Shown here one piece after another: positions 22,131 through 33,250 of a stretch of 64,000 nt of DNA (its first letter is position 1; every line of letters starts with the position of its first letter). This DNA is from Tetragonia tetragonoides. Taxonomy: Eukaryota > Streptophyta > Magnoliopsida > Caryophyllales > Aizoaceae. The stretch is taken from assembly GCA_038025085.1 (NCBI GenBank), contig CM076141.1, forward strand, positions 17,052,001 through 17,116,000, in the 5' to 3' direction. Position numbers and translations under genes: made by a program. Under the pieces are notes generated by a model that was not told the origin of the DNA, ran no database searches, and saw only the letters and a list, made by a program, of their open reading frames with translations.

Positions 22131-22452
22131 GGGCGAGTCTGATATCATGTGGTTCAGGTGGGATTTCCAGCTATAATCGCCACTGCAATATAGAGAGATT
22201 AATGTGTAGTGAGAAGGTTCCACAACGGTCCAAACCAGACCAAATCGAACCGAATTGAAACTGTATGGATTAGGGGAAACTTGGACCGTGGATCGAATTG
22301 ATGTCGGTGAGTCGGACCGAATTTATTTTCAAACGTACTTGTGTTAACATGATTTGTTGGTTTAGTTTTTTTCTAAAAAAGAATCGTTATCCAATAGAAT
22401 GCAAAGCTATTTAAAATTTAATATTAAGCCTTTTGTTTTAGTATAGTCAAAT

Positions 22453-22875
22453 TGTTAGAGATATGATATCGAGAAAATATTATGGGAATATATTTTCCCC
22501 ATTTATTTAAGAAATAAGATATATATGATATTATATGTTTAGGATATTATACTAGTGATCTAATGTATTTAGGAAACTAGTATATTTAGGATATATTAAT
22601 TGTGCTTGGAGAATAAGTTATTGTACTCTATAAATATGGGGTCTCCCCAGTCCATAATATTGATGCATAATATTGAACTGGGGAGACCCCATATTTATAG
22701 AGTACAATAATTTATTCTCCAAGCACAATTAGTATATCCTAAATATACTAGTTTTCTAAATACATTAGATCACTAGTATAATATCCTAAACATATAATAT
22801 CATATATATCTTATTTCTTAAATAGATGGAGAAAATATATTCTCATAATATTTTTCCAATATCATATCTCTAACA
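22453..22875. mobile_element. Palindromic LTR-like element with 5-bp duplication
   Basis: The element starts TGTTAGAG and ends CTCTAACA, with CAAAT directly outside on both sides (22,448-22,452 and 22,876-22,880), as for a solo LTR. Its two halves (about 200 bp each) are near-perfect reverse complements around a short centre at about 22,655-22,680. Each half carries a TATA-like CTCTATAAATATGGGG. A normal LTR is not palindromic, so this is an inverted fusion of two LTR 5' parts or an unusual foldback element. Confidence 0.85.
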
Positions 22876-23094
22876 CAAATTAATATTCAAGTCCAACCAA
22901 TTTACTGTTTTAAAAAAAAATTTGAAAGACCTTGATTTTTAGTCTAGACCGATATTTGAAAGGGTCTTGAGAAGGCAAAAGGATGAGGGTATCTTTCAAC
23001 ACTAAGAAAAACTTGGTAAACTTTGAAGTGGGGTTGTGTAAACAAATTTTTTTGGTATCTATGGAGTATTTTTTTTTTTTTTTTTTCTGAACAA

Positions 23095-23257
23095 GGATCC
23101 TCTCCATTTTATACTAGAAATGGAGGTTTCTATTTCATAAATGGAGGGTCTTTTTCTCTTTTTTACTTGTTTGTATTTTATACAAGAAAGAAGGAGATCC
23201 AACCTTTCATTTAGGAAATGGAACCCCTCCATTTATTATATAAAATAGAGAGGATCC
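23095..23257. mobile_element. Short MITE with GGATCCTCT ends
   Basis: Inverted ends GGATCCTCTCCATTTTATA and (reverse complement) GGATCCTCTCTATTTTATA are flanked by CAA on both sides. The interior repeats AAATGGAGG/CCTCCATTT motifs. No coding capacity. Confidence 0.7.
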
Positions 23258-23689
23258 CAACTCATTTTTTCTCCACTGATCTATTTTGGTTTTGAGGGAG
23301 GCAAAAGAGGGAGGGTATCTTTCAACACTGTCCAAAAAAAAAATGGTAAGCTTTGAAATGGGTTTGGGCGAAAGATTTATTTGTTATATATAATAGGGTG
23401 TGCTCTTTTCCACTTAGTCTCCGTTGTTTTCAACTAGAAAAAAAATGAACTGAAATGAGATGAGCGACTTTTATTAATTGACCTTTAACCATTATTTAAA
23501 ACTCGTCCAAACATATTTAATATTAGACTGAAAAATATGCTTTGAAATCGTTACATTGACATAGTTATCATCATAAATTTATTTCGAATTAAAAATTATT
23601 TGAGTGATAAAGTTACGCATGAATTGAACTGAATTTAAGTGAAAATGACCTAAATTTAACTGAAATTGAAAAGAGGAGAACATAGCCTT

Positions 23690-24470
23690 AGTTCTTGTTC
23701 TCTTCAACTTAATTCTCGAAGTATTCAGAAAATCAATTCAGTTCAATAGAAAGAAGTTCAATTCAGCAAAAAGAAGTTCAGATCGGTTAATCGAGGTACA
23801 ATTTTACTATTGCGTATTGCAAGTTCAGTAAAAGAAATTCAGTTCAGTAAATTTGAGCTCGTTTTAATTTGGTTTTGTGCATATAAGTTCAGTACAAAGG
23901 GTGTGTTCTTTAGAGCTTATCCGGTTAGTTTAGTTCAGTTCAGGACTCAGGAGTGGTCTCGTATCAATTCAGTGATTTCAGTTCAGTTCAGCAATGTTTA
24001 GTTCAGTTCAGTGGTGTTCATTACAGAAAAATACATTTTGTCTCACATAAAAAGTGGAGTTCAATTCAGTATTCAATGGTGCTCAGTTCAATTAAGTTGT
24101 GTTCATTTCAATTCAGTGTGTTGACTTTAATCCAGTTCAGTTCAGTTCAGTTCAATCCAACCCTAAAGAACGCACCCAAGTAGGTGAAGAAAATAGTGTC
24201 TTACTCACTGATTGGTTTTCAGTTCATTGAAGTTCAGTTCAACGGAGTTCAATTCAACTCAATGATCTATTTTCCACTCAAGAGATTACTATTCAATTCA
24301 CTTTAGTGACCTATTTTCCACTCACAAATTACTATTCAGTTCAGCGGCATTTAGTTCATTGCAGTTTAGCTCAGTCCAATCCAATTCATTTTACCTTAGT
24401 CTAGTCTAATCTAGTTCATTTTTTTTTATCATTAATCCAGTTCATTTTAACTCAGTTCAATTCAGAGAAA
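23690..24470. repeat. AGTTCA-rich degenerate minisatellite
   Basis: The hexamer-like motif TTCAGT/AGTTCA recurs dozens of times in irregular spacing, including a run of pure TTCAG repeats near 24,133-24,155. The homologous stretch in copy B is about 47,320-47,560, shorter and without the MITE at 23,899. Confidence 0.75.
23899..24177. mobile_element. MITE within the AGTTCA stretch, copy A only
   Basis: Inverted ends GGGTGTGTTCTTTAGAG and (reverse complement) GGGTGCGTTCTTTAGGG. Copy B has the uninterrupted site at about 47,330. The interior is made of the same AGTTCA motif, so the element may itself be the source of that repeat. Confidence 0.65.
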
Positions 24471-24582
24471 AACAATACACTCATAACTGACTACTTCCTA
24501 CTATTAAAGAAAAACATGTATAATTGATAGAAGGTAAAACACAATTTTCTTAGCCTATTACAAACACATTGATAGAGTCAAC

Positions 24583-24927
24583 CTAACAAGTTGGGGAAAC
24601 CTGGAACAATTGAATAGGCAATTTAGATGTGACACTTCCTATGGAGAACATAAGCACATCATCATTATCCCTCACTACTTGCCTGATACGGACCCAAAAC
24701 AGCCAAACCTTGACCTTAATCTCCTCAAATTTTGTTAGCTTGTCATTGAAAATCACTTCAGTGATTGTTGGCTTGAACTCTAACTTGTGTGAATCAATAT
24801 CGAACTTACAAGTATTGGGCAAATACGCCTTGAACTCCCCTGTCTCCATGTTCAACTCGTTGCTGGTGACCCCATAAGGGAGTAGCCCGGCGGAAAAATC
24901 ATGGTTCTTCAGAACACAATAAGTGGT
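24583..24927 (-). pseudogene. DUF538 protein gene, 5' truncated (copy A)
   Basis: The minus-strand frame matches the plant DUF538 family (small, often secreted proteins of unknown function): VLKNHDFSAGLLPYGVTS, then GEFKAYLPNTCKF, KLTKFEEIKVKVWLFW, VVRDNDDVLMFSIG, ending VSPTC. Family members are about 150-180 residues with a signal peptide. Here only about 115 residues remain, and a TAA stands at 24,928-24,930 where the signal peptide should join. Copy B has a stop at the equivalent place, so the lesion predates the duplication. An internal Met at 24,855 could start a 90-residue product, but it would lack the N-terminal strand. Confidence 0.75.
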
Positions 24928-25095
24928 TTACAAGGAGTTTACTTGGAGACACCATAGTGGGAGAGGAGGAGGAGGATAAAGAAAGATACATGAAACTTTA
25001 AAGAGTAGTTTTGTTGCAAGAGATGTAGACATTAGTAGTATGATACTTTAAGGTGTATTTAGAAAATAGAAAGGTTGTGCATGAAAATATATTAG

Positions 25096-25548
25096 GGCAT
25101 CCCCATTGAAGGTTTTTGGGGGAGGTTTTTGCTGACCTCAAACCTCAAACCTTCAACGGTGGAAGAGGTTTATACCCATCTGCCACAAAGTAGTTGTTGC
25201 AGCGCAAACCTGCTTGGTGATGGGAAAAAAAAGGAAAACGAAAAAGCTTGGCCCACTTGAAGACAAAGAGCGTACAAACCAAACAGAAGGAAAAAAAAGG
25301 GGATGTGAGTTTCAAGCGCCTGATGGTGGAAATTGATTTGACTCATGCGGTCCCCTTTCCATTGTATTGATGCCACATGTCCACGCGGTCCCCCCTACCC
25401 TATGCAGCTTGTTCCACCATTTAAAAAAAAGAGTTGTTCCACCAATTAAAAAAAGAGCCGTTTGTGAAGTTGATTTGATGTACTGTGTAAAAAAAGTGGT
25501 AACAAATTGAAAAAGCAGCTGGAATAAAAAAAAAAGACTGTTATTATT
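25096..25548. other. Non-coding, nothing recognised
   Basis: Begins right after the duplication ends. It contains GAGGTTT/AAACCTC repeats (25,110-25,170), A-runs, and the short direct repeat TTGTTCCACCA-TTAAAAAAAAGAG near 25,405-25,460. No gene-like frame. Confidence 0.4.
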
Positions 25549-25550
25549 TA

Positions 25551-25827
25551 CTCCCTCCATTTCATAATACAAGTCATTTTTTGACTTTGCACACAAATTA
25601 AGAAAATGTGAATTCAAGAAAAAAAAGAAGACAAAAAGACTAAACTATCCTTAAGCATTAAATCCAACATTGGAGAGAGAAAATAAGTAAATGACAAGAA
25701 AAATGTAGGGTATAGTGGGAAAACTAGCAATAATTATTCATTGGGAAGTGTTAAAAGTCAAAATATGCCTTATATTATGAAACAAAAATAAAGTCAAAAT
25801 ATGTCTTATATTGTGAAACGGAGGGAG
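25551..25827. mobile_element. Stowaway-type MITE
   Basis: Classic termini CTCCCTCCATTTCATAATAC and, at the other end, TATTGTGAAACGGAGGGAG, with TA on both sides (25,549-25,550; 25,828-25,829). Internal CTTATATTATGAAAC subrepeats. This fits Tc1/mariner-related Stowaway MITEs. Confidence 0.88.
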
Positions 25828-26095
25828 TACTGTTTATTGGAAAAAGAAAAAATTATCTATTTTTTTTCCTCTATAAATAGTGGGTAAATTTTCTAATTTT
25901 CCCACACCATCTTATACTCTCTCTAATTTTCTCAATTTCTATATACCTCCTAAAATTTCAATATGGGTGATATCAAATTAGAGGTAATTTTATGTATTAT
26001 TTAAACTCTCTCCTTATAGGAAATTCACAAAATAGTCAAAATTCAAACCCACAAAATTCCCAAACTTTTCCAAAAATGAGTTACCCCCGGAATAT

Positions 26096-26360
26096 TAAAA
26101 CATGCATAACGTTTTTCATGTATCCCCACTCCGAAAATATTTACCCGACGGAAGAAATACTGGTGGCAATTTTAGATCACAAAGAAAGAAAACTGTGAAA
26201 CAAGATTACCCCACTGGTCAAAGTACTCTGGAGAAGTCAAACTTTAGAAGAAGCCACTTGGGAATCGGAAGCAGACATGCGAGAAAAATACCCCCACCTC
26301 TTTTCACAAGATTAGCTTATTTAAAGTTTCGGGACGAAACTTATTTTAAGAGGGGTAGAC
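26096..26360 (+). mobile_element. Ty3/gypsy pol 3' end and polypurine tract, remnant
   Basis: Shifting frames encode the tail of a chromovirus polyprotein: HNVFHVSPLRKYLP, then a chromodomain-like part with the signature ending at EKYPHLF-type residues. It is followed by GTTTCGGGACGAAAC and the polypurine tract AAGAGGGGTAGAC just before the LTR. Only the last ~90 codons survive and they are frameshifted. Confidence 0.8.
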
Positions 26361-29300
26361 TGTAATAACTCGAAAATTTTAAACTCTTAATTAATCATTA
26401 ATCTAGCTAATTTAGTTTTAATCGTGTGATTATGCATAAATATTTTCTTCTTAATACTTTCATAATTATTTTCGTTAACTATTCAATTTCGTAATAAGGA
26501 CTATATAAAACGAAATCATTAGGATTTCGTTAATGCTTGATTAAACTCCTTAACTACCCGATTAATCAACAATTAAACACCAAAGTTTAATTAAAATCTC
26601 TAAACTATTTTGCTAAGTGCCGAAAGTTCAGAATTTGGGAAGAATGAAGTTGGGAGAAATACTATTATTCATTGACTTAGATAGGACCTAATATTTCATG
26701 TCTAACATAAAATATGGCTTTTCAAAATGAACAAGTGTCCACATAGGTGGAACTTCTTAAAATGGCAAGGGAAAAATCAGAAAAATGATCCATGATTTTG
26801 GAAATAGTGACTCAATGGTTTGCATGGCCATAAGTGGTATTGCACATGATTGGAGAATTGTTATTAAAAAAAATAAAGCCTACATTAGAGGAGTAGAGAG
26901 GAGGAGCAAAATTCAGAAAAATTACTCTATAAAAGAGGGAAGGAAAGACGGGTAAAGAGAAGGAATAGAAACGACAAAGAAAAAAATAAGAAAGAAAATA
27001 AATAGTTAAAAACACCCCACAAAAGCTACCCAATCAAGTAGAAAGCTTCTTTGCCTACACCCATCATTAGCTAAACTTCTTTTTCTCTTTCTAATCCCCT
27101 TTGATTAACCCAACAAGCAAACATTACTCATTCTCTTCCCTCAAATCAACCGAAAATCCAACCAAAAAGCAACAAAAACTTTATTTCCTCCTTTTAAAAT
27201 TTTAAAGCTTCTAAAATTCCTTCCAAAATCTCACTTTCAAATCCTTCCAAATCAGAAAATTTGGAGAGAGAAAGAGAAGGAGAACCGAGAGAAAAAGAGA
27301 AGGAAGAAGAAGGAAAGAAAGGTAAGAAATTTAAGTTAAAGAAATTAGGTAAATTATTTTAACCTTGATTCAAAAATAAAGAGACTCATTAAACTTTCAT
27401 CTTCTTGTTTACATCCGAAAATCCATAAATAAAGCTCAAGGATTCAAGAGTAGAAGCTCAAAGGAGATCAAGCAAGGTAAGAAATTTCCACACTTTTCTT
27501 ACGCAAAAATCGAAAATATAGAAAGATCCATCAAGAATTGTAAAAATCCTAAAATGAACCCTTAAAATTTTGACATTAGACAAAAGACAAGCTACACCAA
27601 GTCCATCTAAACTAATGTTAAATCCTAACGTAGTTGCATGTCAACTTTAGACAATTTTGCTAAAAATGGGAATTTTTGAGAATTACTAAGTCAAAACCCT
27701 AAAATGTGAAATTTCACCCTAAAACCCCAAAATACCGAAAATAAGGAGAAAATGAGAAATTATAAAGATCCATTTGATATGTACAAAAAGAGATAATATT
27801 AGAGATGTAATTTTTAATTTTTGACTTAAAAATCTCTAGGGAGATTCGGTTAGAGGAAGGGAAGGAAAAAAGACTAAAGCTTGGGATTAAAACTACAAAG
27901 GTAATTTTCATGTCTATTATTTCCCCCTTAAATTTCTGAAATATGTTGATTGATATTTTGAGACTCGATTTGATTTTTGTGGAATAAAGCAAATTATTTT
28001 ATATTAATATTTGAGTTTGAAAATGTGAAGTGATTTTGATGATACTTGAATTTCTTATATGGACCAAATGGTGTATGTTTGATTGGCAGTTTTATTTTCA
28101 AAGTTTTAAGCTTTATAAATTAATTGTGAAGCATGGATATTTATTTAAGAGATAAGGGAATATAAATATATATTGATGCGGGAGCAAGTGTGCAAAGTAA
28201 ACAAAACAACCAAGAAACTAGCAAGCGAACATCCATTCTTGTTTACATCGAGTTTCTTTGGTGGTTATGCATTAAATTGGCTCCTGTAAAGATAATTACA
28301 TGGAGTTTCCATACAAGGCCGGAATTAAAACTCTTATTATATGATCACATTCGTTATAAGGATTCTCGTAATTTTGACAGCTTCTACACTGGTTCGTATT
28401 TTGATCATAACTCACTCATACGACATGGGATTATGGTGATTCAAAATTCTGTAGAAAACTGGAAACGAGATCTAAAACTTCTATCTTTTGCGTTTTCCCA
28501 TATTCAGAATGTAACAGGGTTTAAAAGGCAATTGAATTTACGATGCAAAACTGTTCCAGAGGTTCTAGCCTTGGGCGCCAAGTAATTAGCTATTTATGTT
28601 TGATTTCGTTTGACTATTTTCTTAGTTAGTTAGAATATATTTAGGAAAGTAATAATCTGATTATTATTAGCATTAGGAGTACATTAGGAATAAGAAAAGC
28701 TGTTAGTTAGTTCGTTTTACTTTTGTAATCAGTTTCGTAGTTAGTTTCCTACTTGGATTAGGATTAGGATTCCTAGTAGCTTTAGATTTCTTTGTCTATA
28801 AATAGAGGAGAGCTTTGCTATTGTAAACTCGGGCTTTGATGATTAATAATTGAATACGTGAGTATTTACCCCTCAAACTGAGTGATTCAGGTTGAAACCC
28901 TTACGAGTGATTCATGAGTTGTTCTTGAGTGATTCTTGAACAAGATTCCTTTGTGTGATACTATCAAAGGTTAATTTCCGTTTTGTTACTTATTTCACAT
29001 CAACTTGGTATATATATATACAATGGTGTTTAGGAATTGTGTCGGTTGTGGCGTGGTTAAGTGGATAAGTATGAGTATTAAGATGACTAGTTATGTCTTA
29101 AGGTGATTATGCTTGGTCGATACAAAATCATGGTAGATATATTAAGCATCATATATTTCGAAACTTGAATAATAAAGGATGAATTGGATTGTAATTTGAT
29201 AAGAGATCAAGTTGGATGGTCACGAATTAAGGATTGATTATTGAGCTATGTTATAAGTCTTGTTCATATAATGAATATATATGGACATGCAACTATTTTA

Positions 29301-29443
29301 AGTTTTATTTATGTAACCTTATTTACATGTATACATGAATATGCATTTTGTGATATGATTCTAAGAGTAGCGTCCTTAGAATTTTGAAGAGCATGTTTTG
29401 GTAGTGAGCTTACTATAATGTGAATTGTGGGGTTATAACACCC
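26361..29443 (+). mobile_element. Long gypsy LTR carrying a nested insertion
   Basis: Begins TGTAATAACTCG directly after the polypurine tract and most likely ends at GGGGTTATAACA (29,432-29,443), giving inverted ends. The length includes an 829-bp insertion. The upstream element body is missing, so no target duplication can be tested. The interior is AT-rich with a pyrimidine-rich zone at 27,060-27,250, as in Tekay-type LTRs. The right boundary is uncertain. Confidence 0.6.
28174..29002 (+). mobile_element. Putative solo LTR or TRIM inside the gypsy LTR
   Basis: Starts TGATGCGGGAGC and ends TTTCACATCA (TG...CA). It contains a TATA box (GTCTATAAATAGAGGAGAGC) near 28,793. No matching duplication flanks it. 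A 131-codon frame at 28,190-28,585 (from MQSKQNN, ending VLALGAK) is not recognised and has no clear promoter of its own; it may be captured host sequence. Confidence 0.5.
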
Positions 29444-29749
29444 GAGTATATGAAATTTTAAGACTAATATGTCTAATGATGATTATATGGCAAAATGCTC
29501 AAGAATATGTACTACGATGATTTATATGACTAAATGTCATATTGATAGATGTTTGGCTTATATACATAATAGTCAAGACATGCATGCTCTTTCATATTAC
29601 CTAACTTTCGAAAATAAGCAATATAGGCCTAATTTAACTTCTAATGTTAGATAAATATTATGATTTTAGGGAATAGGAACACGAATAGGAGGTTTATGTT
29701 GAGATCCTTTAATTGTATTATATACACCCTATATATATAAGCTCCTATA

Positions 29750-30727
29750 TAAACCCTCCTTAAAATACAAACCGTACAAACCAAATCCAGGCCATTGGAT
29801 TTCAACTTCAATGACCCAGATTTATTAAGGGAAAGTAAGGGACACGGGTGGAATATTTAGAAAAGTCATGGACGATTGTGTAATTTTGTGCGTTGTAAAC
29901 CCTAGGGTATATATTCTGTTTTTTCTCATTTCACATTCATTTTCCTCCACACACACTCTCTCTTTCTCCTTTCTCTCTCTCCTCATCCTGTCTCCGGTGA
30001 CCGACGAGCGGTGGCCGGCCGTTTCTCTCTCCTCTCCTCCGGCGGTCGACAGTTTCTCTCTCCTCTCCTCCAGCGGTCGATGGTTTCTCTCTCCTCTAGT
30101 TTCGGCGATTTCTCTCTCTCCTGACCTCCTCTCTCCGGCGACGACTCTCTTCCTCTCCGGCGAACTCTCTCCTGACCTCCTCTCTCCGGCCAACATTCTC
30201 TCTCCTCGTCTCTTTCTCTCTCCTCGTCGCTTTCTCTTTCTCTCTCCTCGTTGCTCTCTCTCGTAACCATAACAAGTCACGGCTGCCAACCACCGTTCCA
30301 TGACTGACGACCATAGATCGGAGGTCTATGACCTCCGTTACGTGGTCTCCGGCCATTGAACCATGGTCGGGCGACCTTCGAACGACGTCAACAAGTTTTT
30401 ATTGGTGGTTAGTGGTGGGGATGGTGCGTGGCGGGGGGGATGCGGTGGTGAGGAGAGCTCACAGTGAGATCGTCGGCAGGAGGCCTGAGTTGCAGTGATG
30501 GCAGCGGCGGCTGTGGTAGTCAGGTGGTAGTCAGGTGGTGTCAGTGGTGGTGGTAGTTGGGCGGCCGCGGTGGTTGAAGAAGGGAGGAGAGAGAGTGAGG
30601 TGTTTTATTTTTATTTAATTTTATTTTTTTGTTGAATCTTTAATTTGTTTACAATGAATTTACAACACTTAAATGAATCTGTAATATTAATGTAATGAAT
30701 TTGCAAAATAAAAAAAAAGGAAACACA

Positions 30728-30762
<35 letters not shown>

Positions 30763-31020
30763 AGAAAAGTGATGAAGCTACTGTAATACTACAATGAATT
30801 TGTAACTTTAAGTTAATGAAGTTGTGGTTTGATTTTAATAAATTTGTAATTTTATGTTAACGAAGTTGTAATTTGATTTTAATGAATTTGAAATGTTATT
30901 TTAATGAAGCTGTAATTTTATGTTAATGAATTTGTGATTTAATCAGGATCGTTAGATCAAATTGATCTAAGGGCTTCTATTAGTTTTTAAGGTTTGTATA
31001 CTAATTAAGGGGGGTTTGTA
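29750..31020 (+). mobile_element. AATGAATT-rich element, copy 1
   Basis: The left end (CCTTAAAATACAAACCGTAC) is matched in reverse complement by the right end near 30,990-31,020 (GGTTTGTA...AAGGGGGGTTTGTA). The interior has a CT-rich gene-like block with Pro/Ser-type codons (29,940-30,260), a GC-rich GGTGGT block, and about 300 bp of AATGAATTTGTAA repeats. The long frames in the CT block are low-complexity. It is a non-autonomous family I cannot name. Confidence 0.55.
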
Positions 31021-31475
31021 CCTGGGCGGCGGTGGCTGGGCGGCGGTGATTGGGTGGCGGTGGAGGTGTGGTGGTTGGGGAGGGGAGGAGAGAGAGGGAG
31101 AGGTGGTGGGGTTGTTTTTTTTTAAAAAATTTACATTATATTTTAATAATTTACATTAATAGTTTAATGAATCTGTAATTATAGTTTAATGAATCTGCAG
31201 AATTAAAAAAAAGAATTAAAAAAAAAAAGTGATGAAGCTATGGTAATGGTTTAATGAATTTGTAGTTATATTTTAATGAATTTGTAATAATTTTTTAATG
31301 AATTTGTAATTTTTTTAATGAATCTGTTATGTTGAATAATGAATATTGATGAATTTGAAATTATAGTGTAATGAATTTGCATGTTTATGTCAAATGAATA
31401 TGTGCTTTAGTATCAACGAATTTGAGGTTTGATCACAGTTTGTATTTTGAGAAAGGGTTTGTATATATAGGGGAA
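31021..31475 (+). mobile_element. AATGAATT-rich element, truncated copy 2
   Basis: Repeats the right half of copy 1 in the same orientation: GGGCGGCGGTGG block, AATGAATCTGTAA repeats, GTGATGAAGCTA, and the GGTTTGTATATATA end. It abuts copy 1 directly. Confidence 0.55.
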
Positions 31476-32059
31476 GGGTCAGGTACAAATCCCCCTTAGA
31501 ATACAAACCATACAAACCACCATAATTAAATATTAAATTCATTAATGCTCAAGCACAACTTCATTAACATTAACTTACAAATTCATCACATTTTATTTCA
31601 CAGCTTCATCACTTTTTTTTTTCTTTTTTTTTTTCTTGCAAATTCATTGTACTCACATTCAAATACATTAGTCACTAATACAGATTCATTAAACTAAAAT
31701 AGCAGATTCATTAAACTAAAATAGCAGATTCATTAAAATTTTAGTGTACATTCATTGAAAAAATTCAACCACCTCCATCCTCCACTGTCTCACCGTCGCC
31801 GTCACTGCTCTGAGCTCGCCCAACCGACACATACACCACCACCCAGGCCACCGGTGAGGTCGCCTCCCGCCTGCGGCCTTCACGCACTACCGCCCCTCCC
31901 CCACGCACCACCGGGTCAAACCTAAAGCCAAAATCTCGTCGGAGGCTTAAAGGTCACCGACCATGGTTCCATGGCTGGAGACCACATATCAGAGGTCGGA
32001 AACCTCCGATCTATGGTCTCCGGCCATGGAATGTGGGCGGCGGCCATCGCTTTTTCTGG

Positions 32060-32137
<78 letters not shown>

Positions 32138-32479
32138 GAGGAGAGAGAGAGAGCGACGAGGTGAGAGACAGAGCACCGAGTACGCCGGAGAGGGAGAGAG
32201 AACCTGGTCGGAGATGGTCGGAGATCGCCGGAGAAATGAAAAAGATGGTCAGAGAGGTGAGGAGAGAGAAAGAGAGAGACAACAGGAGAAATGAAAAAAA
32301 CGGATGGAAAAAATCATTTTGAATGGTTGTTTTTTTATGCGCGAAACGACCATCATACCCCTATATTTTTAGTTAATTCCCACCTCGTCCCTTTTCTTTC
32401 CCCATTAAATCTGAGCCTTTCATCTTGAAAATTTAAGGGTCAGGATTAAGTTTGTACGATTTGTATTTTAAGGGGGGTT

Positions 32480-32480
<1 letters not shown>
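31476..32480 (-). mobile_element. AATGAATT-rich element, inverted copy 3
   Basis: The reverse complement of copy 1: TTACAAATTCATCA repeats first, then GC-rich DNA, then CCATGGAAT...TCCGGCCATG matching 30,300-30,360. The right end AAGGGGGGTTTGTA pairs with the left ends of the family. A GA microsatellite has expanded inside it (32,066-32,133). Confidence 0.55.
32066..32133. repeat. (GA)n microsatellite
   Basis: About 34 uninterrupted GA units. They create spurious Arg-Glu and Ser-Leu repeat frames on both strands. Confidence 0.97.

Positions 32481-32547
<67 letters not shown>
32481..32547. repeat. (TA)n microsatellite
   Basis: About 33 TA units between the right end of element copy 3 and the next repeat block. 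Confidence 0.97.
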
Positions 32548-32550
<3 letters not shown>

Positions 32551-33250
32551 GAGGGTTCCCATGAGAACCCTTGTTTATATGAGAACCATGAGAACTCATT
32601 ATCACCTGGTTAACTTATATACATAACTGGGTTAACTTTTATACATGACAGGGTTAACTTTTATACATGACAGGGTTAACTTGTACTTATAACAACGTTA
32701 ACTTGTATATATGACTGGGTTAACTTTTGTACATGAAAGAGTTAACTTTTATACATGATAGAGTTAACTTTTATACTTACTTAGTAGAGTTAATTAATGA
32801 CTGAAATTTAAAAATAAAAATAAAAAAAACGGAACTGAGCTCACTTCCAGACTCCAAAAACGCAAACGCAATCTATTTCTCTCTCCTCACCTTACTTCTC
32901 CCTCTCTCTTTGATGGAGTTAATTAATGGCGGAGATTACACCATTTTTTTTCCCTCCCACTCTCTCTCATCCACATTCATTAATACAAGTATATTCTGGG
33001 TGTTAGGAGTACGCCGGAGTTCCGACCACCACCATTATTTCCGATGAGAGGTAGAAGGAGATGAGAAAAGGTGAGGACAACAGCGGTGGTCGGATTTCTG
33101 CCGGGTTCTCTCGTTGGTGCCGTCGAAATCTGGTGGGCTCGCCGGTGACACGATGAGACGATCTCGATTTCTGGCGGTAGGTGATGACGAGCTGATGGTG
33201 TGGCTGCTGTTGTCGGATAGATTTGCTGGACGAGGAGTTTGGCCACAATA
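32548..33250. mobile_element. Unclassified element with a 22-bp minisatellite
   Basis: Opens with the inverted motif GGGTTCCCATGAGAACCC. The 22-bp unit GGGTTAACTTTTATACATGA (plus 2 nt) is repeated about nine times with changes at 32,608-32,790. A GC-rich, gene-like but stop-broken block follows (33,000-33,240). The layout (hairpin start, AT minisatellite, GC block) resembles the neighbouring AATGAATT family without sharing its ends. Confidence 0.5.

Larger units (their letters stand above)
12556..25095. repeat. Segmental duplication, copy A
   Basis: From about 12,556 the sequence runs parallel, with single-base changes and indels, to 40,390-48,748 in the same orientation. Matching landmarks include the GTTCAGTTACAAAGATACAGG start, every exon from 10 to 1 of the SPIDR-like gene, the intronic SINEs, the AGTTCA-rich stretch and the DUF538 remnant. 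Copy A is about 4.2 kb longer because of insertions that copy B lacks (12,919-13,338; 19,138-19,473; 20,237-20,600; about 20,740-23,865; 23,899-24,177). Confidence 0.9.

Noticed and set aside
29825..30301. 158-codon minus-strand and 132-codon plus-strand frames
   Set aside because: Low-complexity CT/GA block of a repeat element; both strands are open and stops flank it in the other copies.
31963..32322. Long Arg-Glu or Ser-Leu repeat proteins on both strands
   Set aside because: Produced by the (GA)n microsatellite in all frames; no coding signal.
32608..32790. CRISPR-like array of ~22-bp repeats
   Set aside because: Repeats are contiguous and diverged without unique spacers of constant length; it is a minisatellite in a plant genome.
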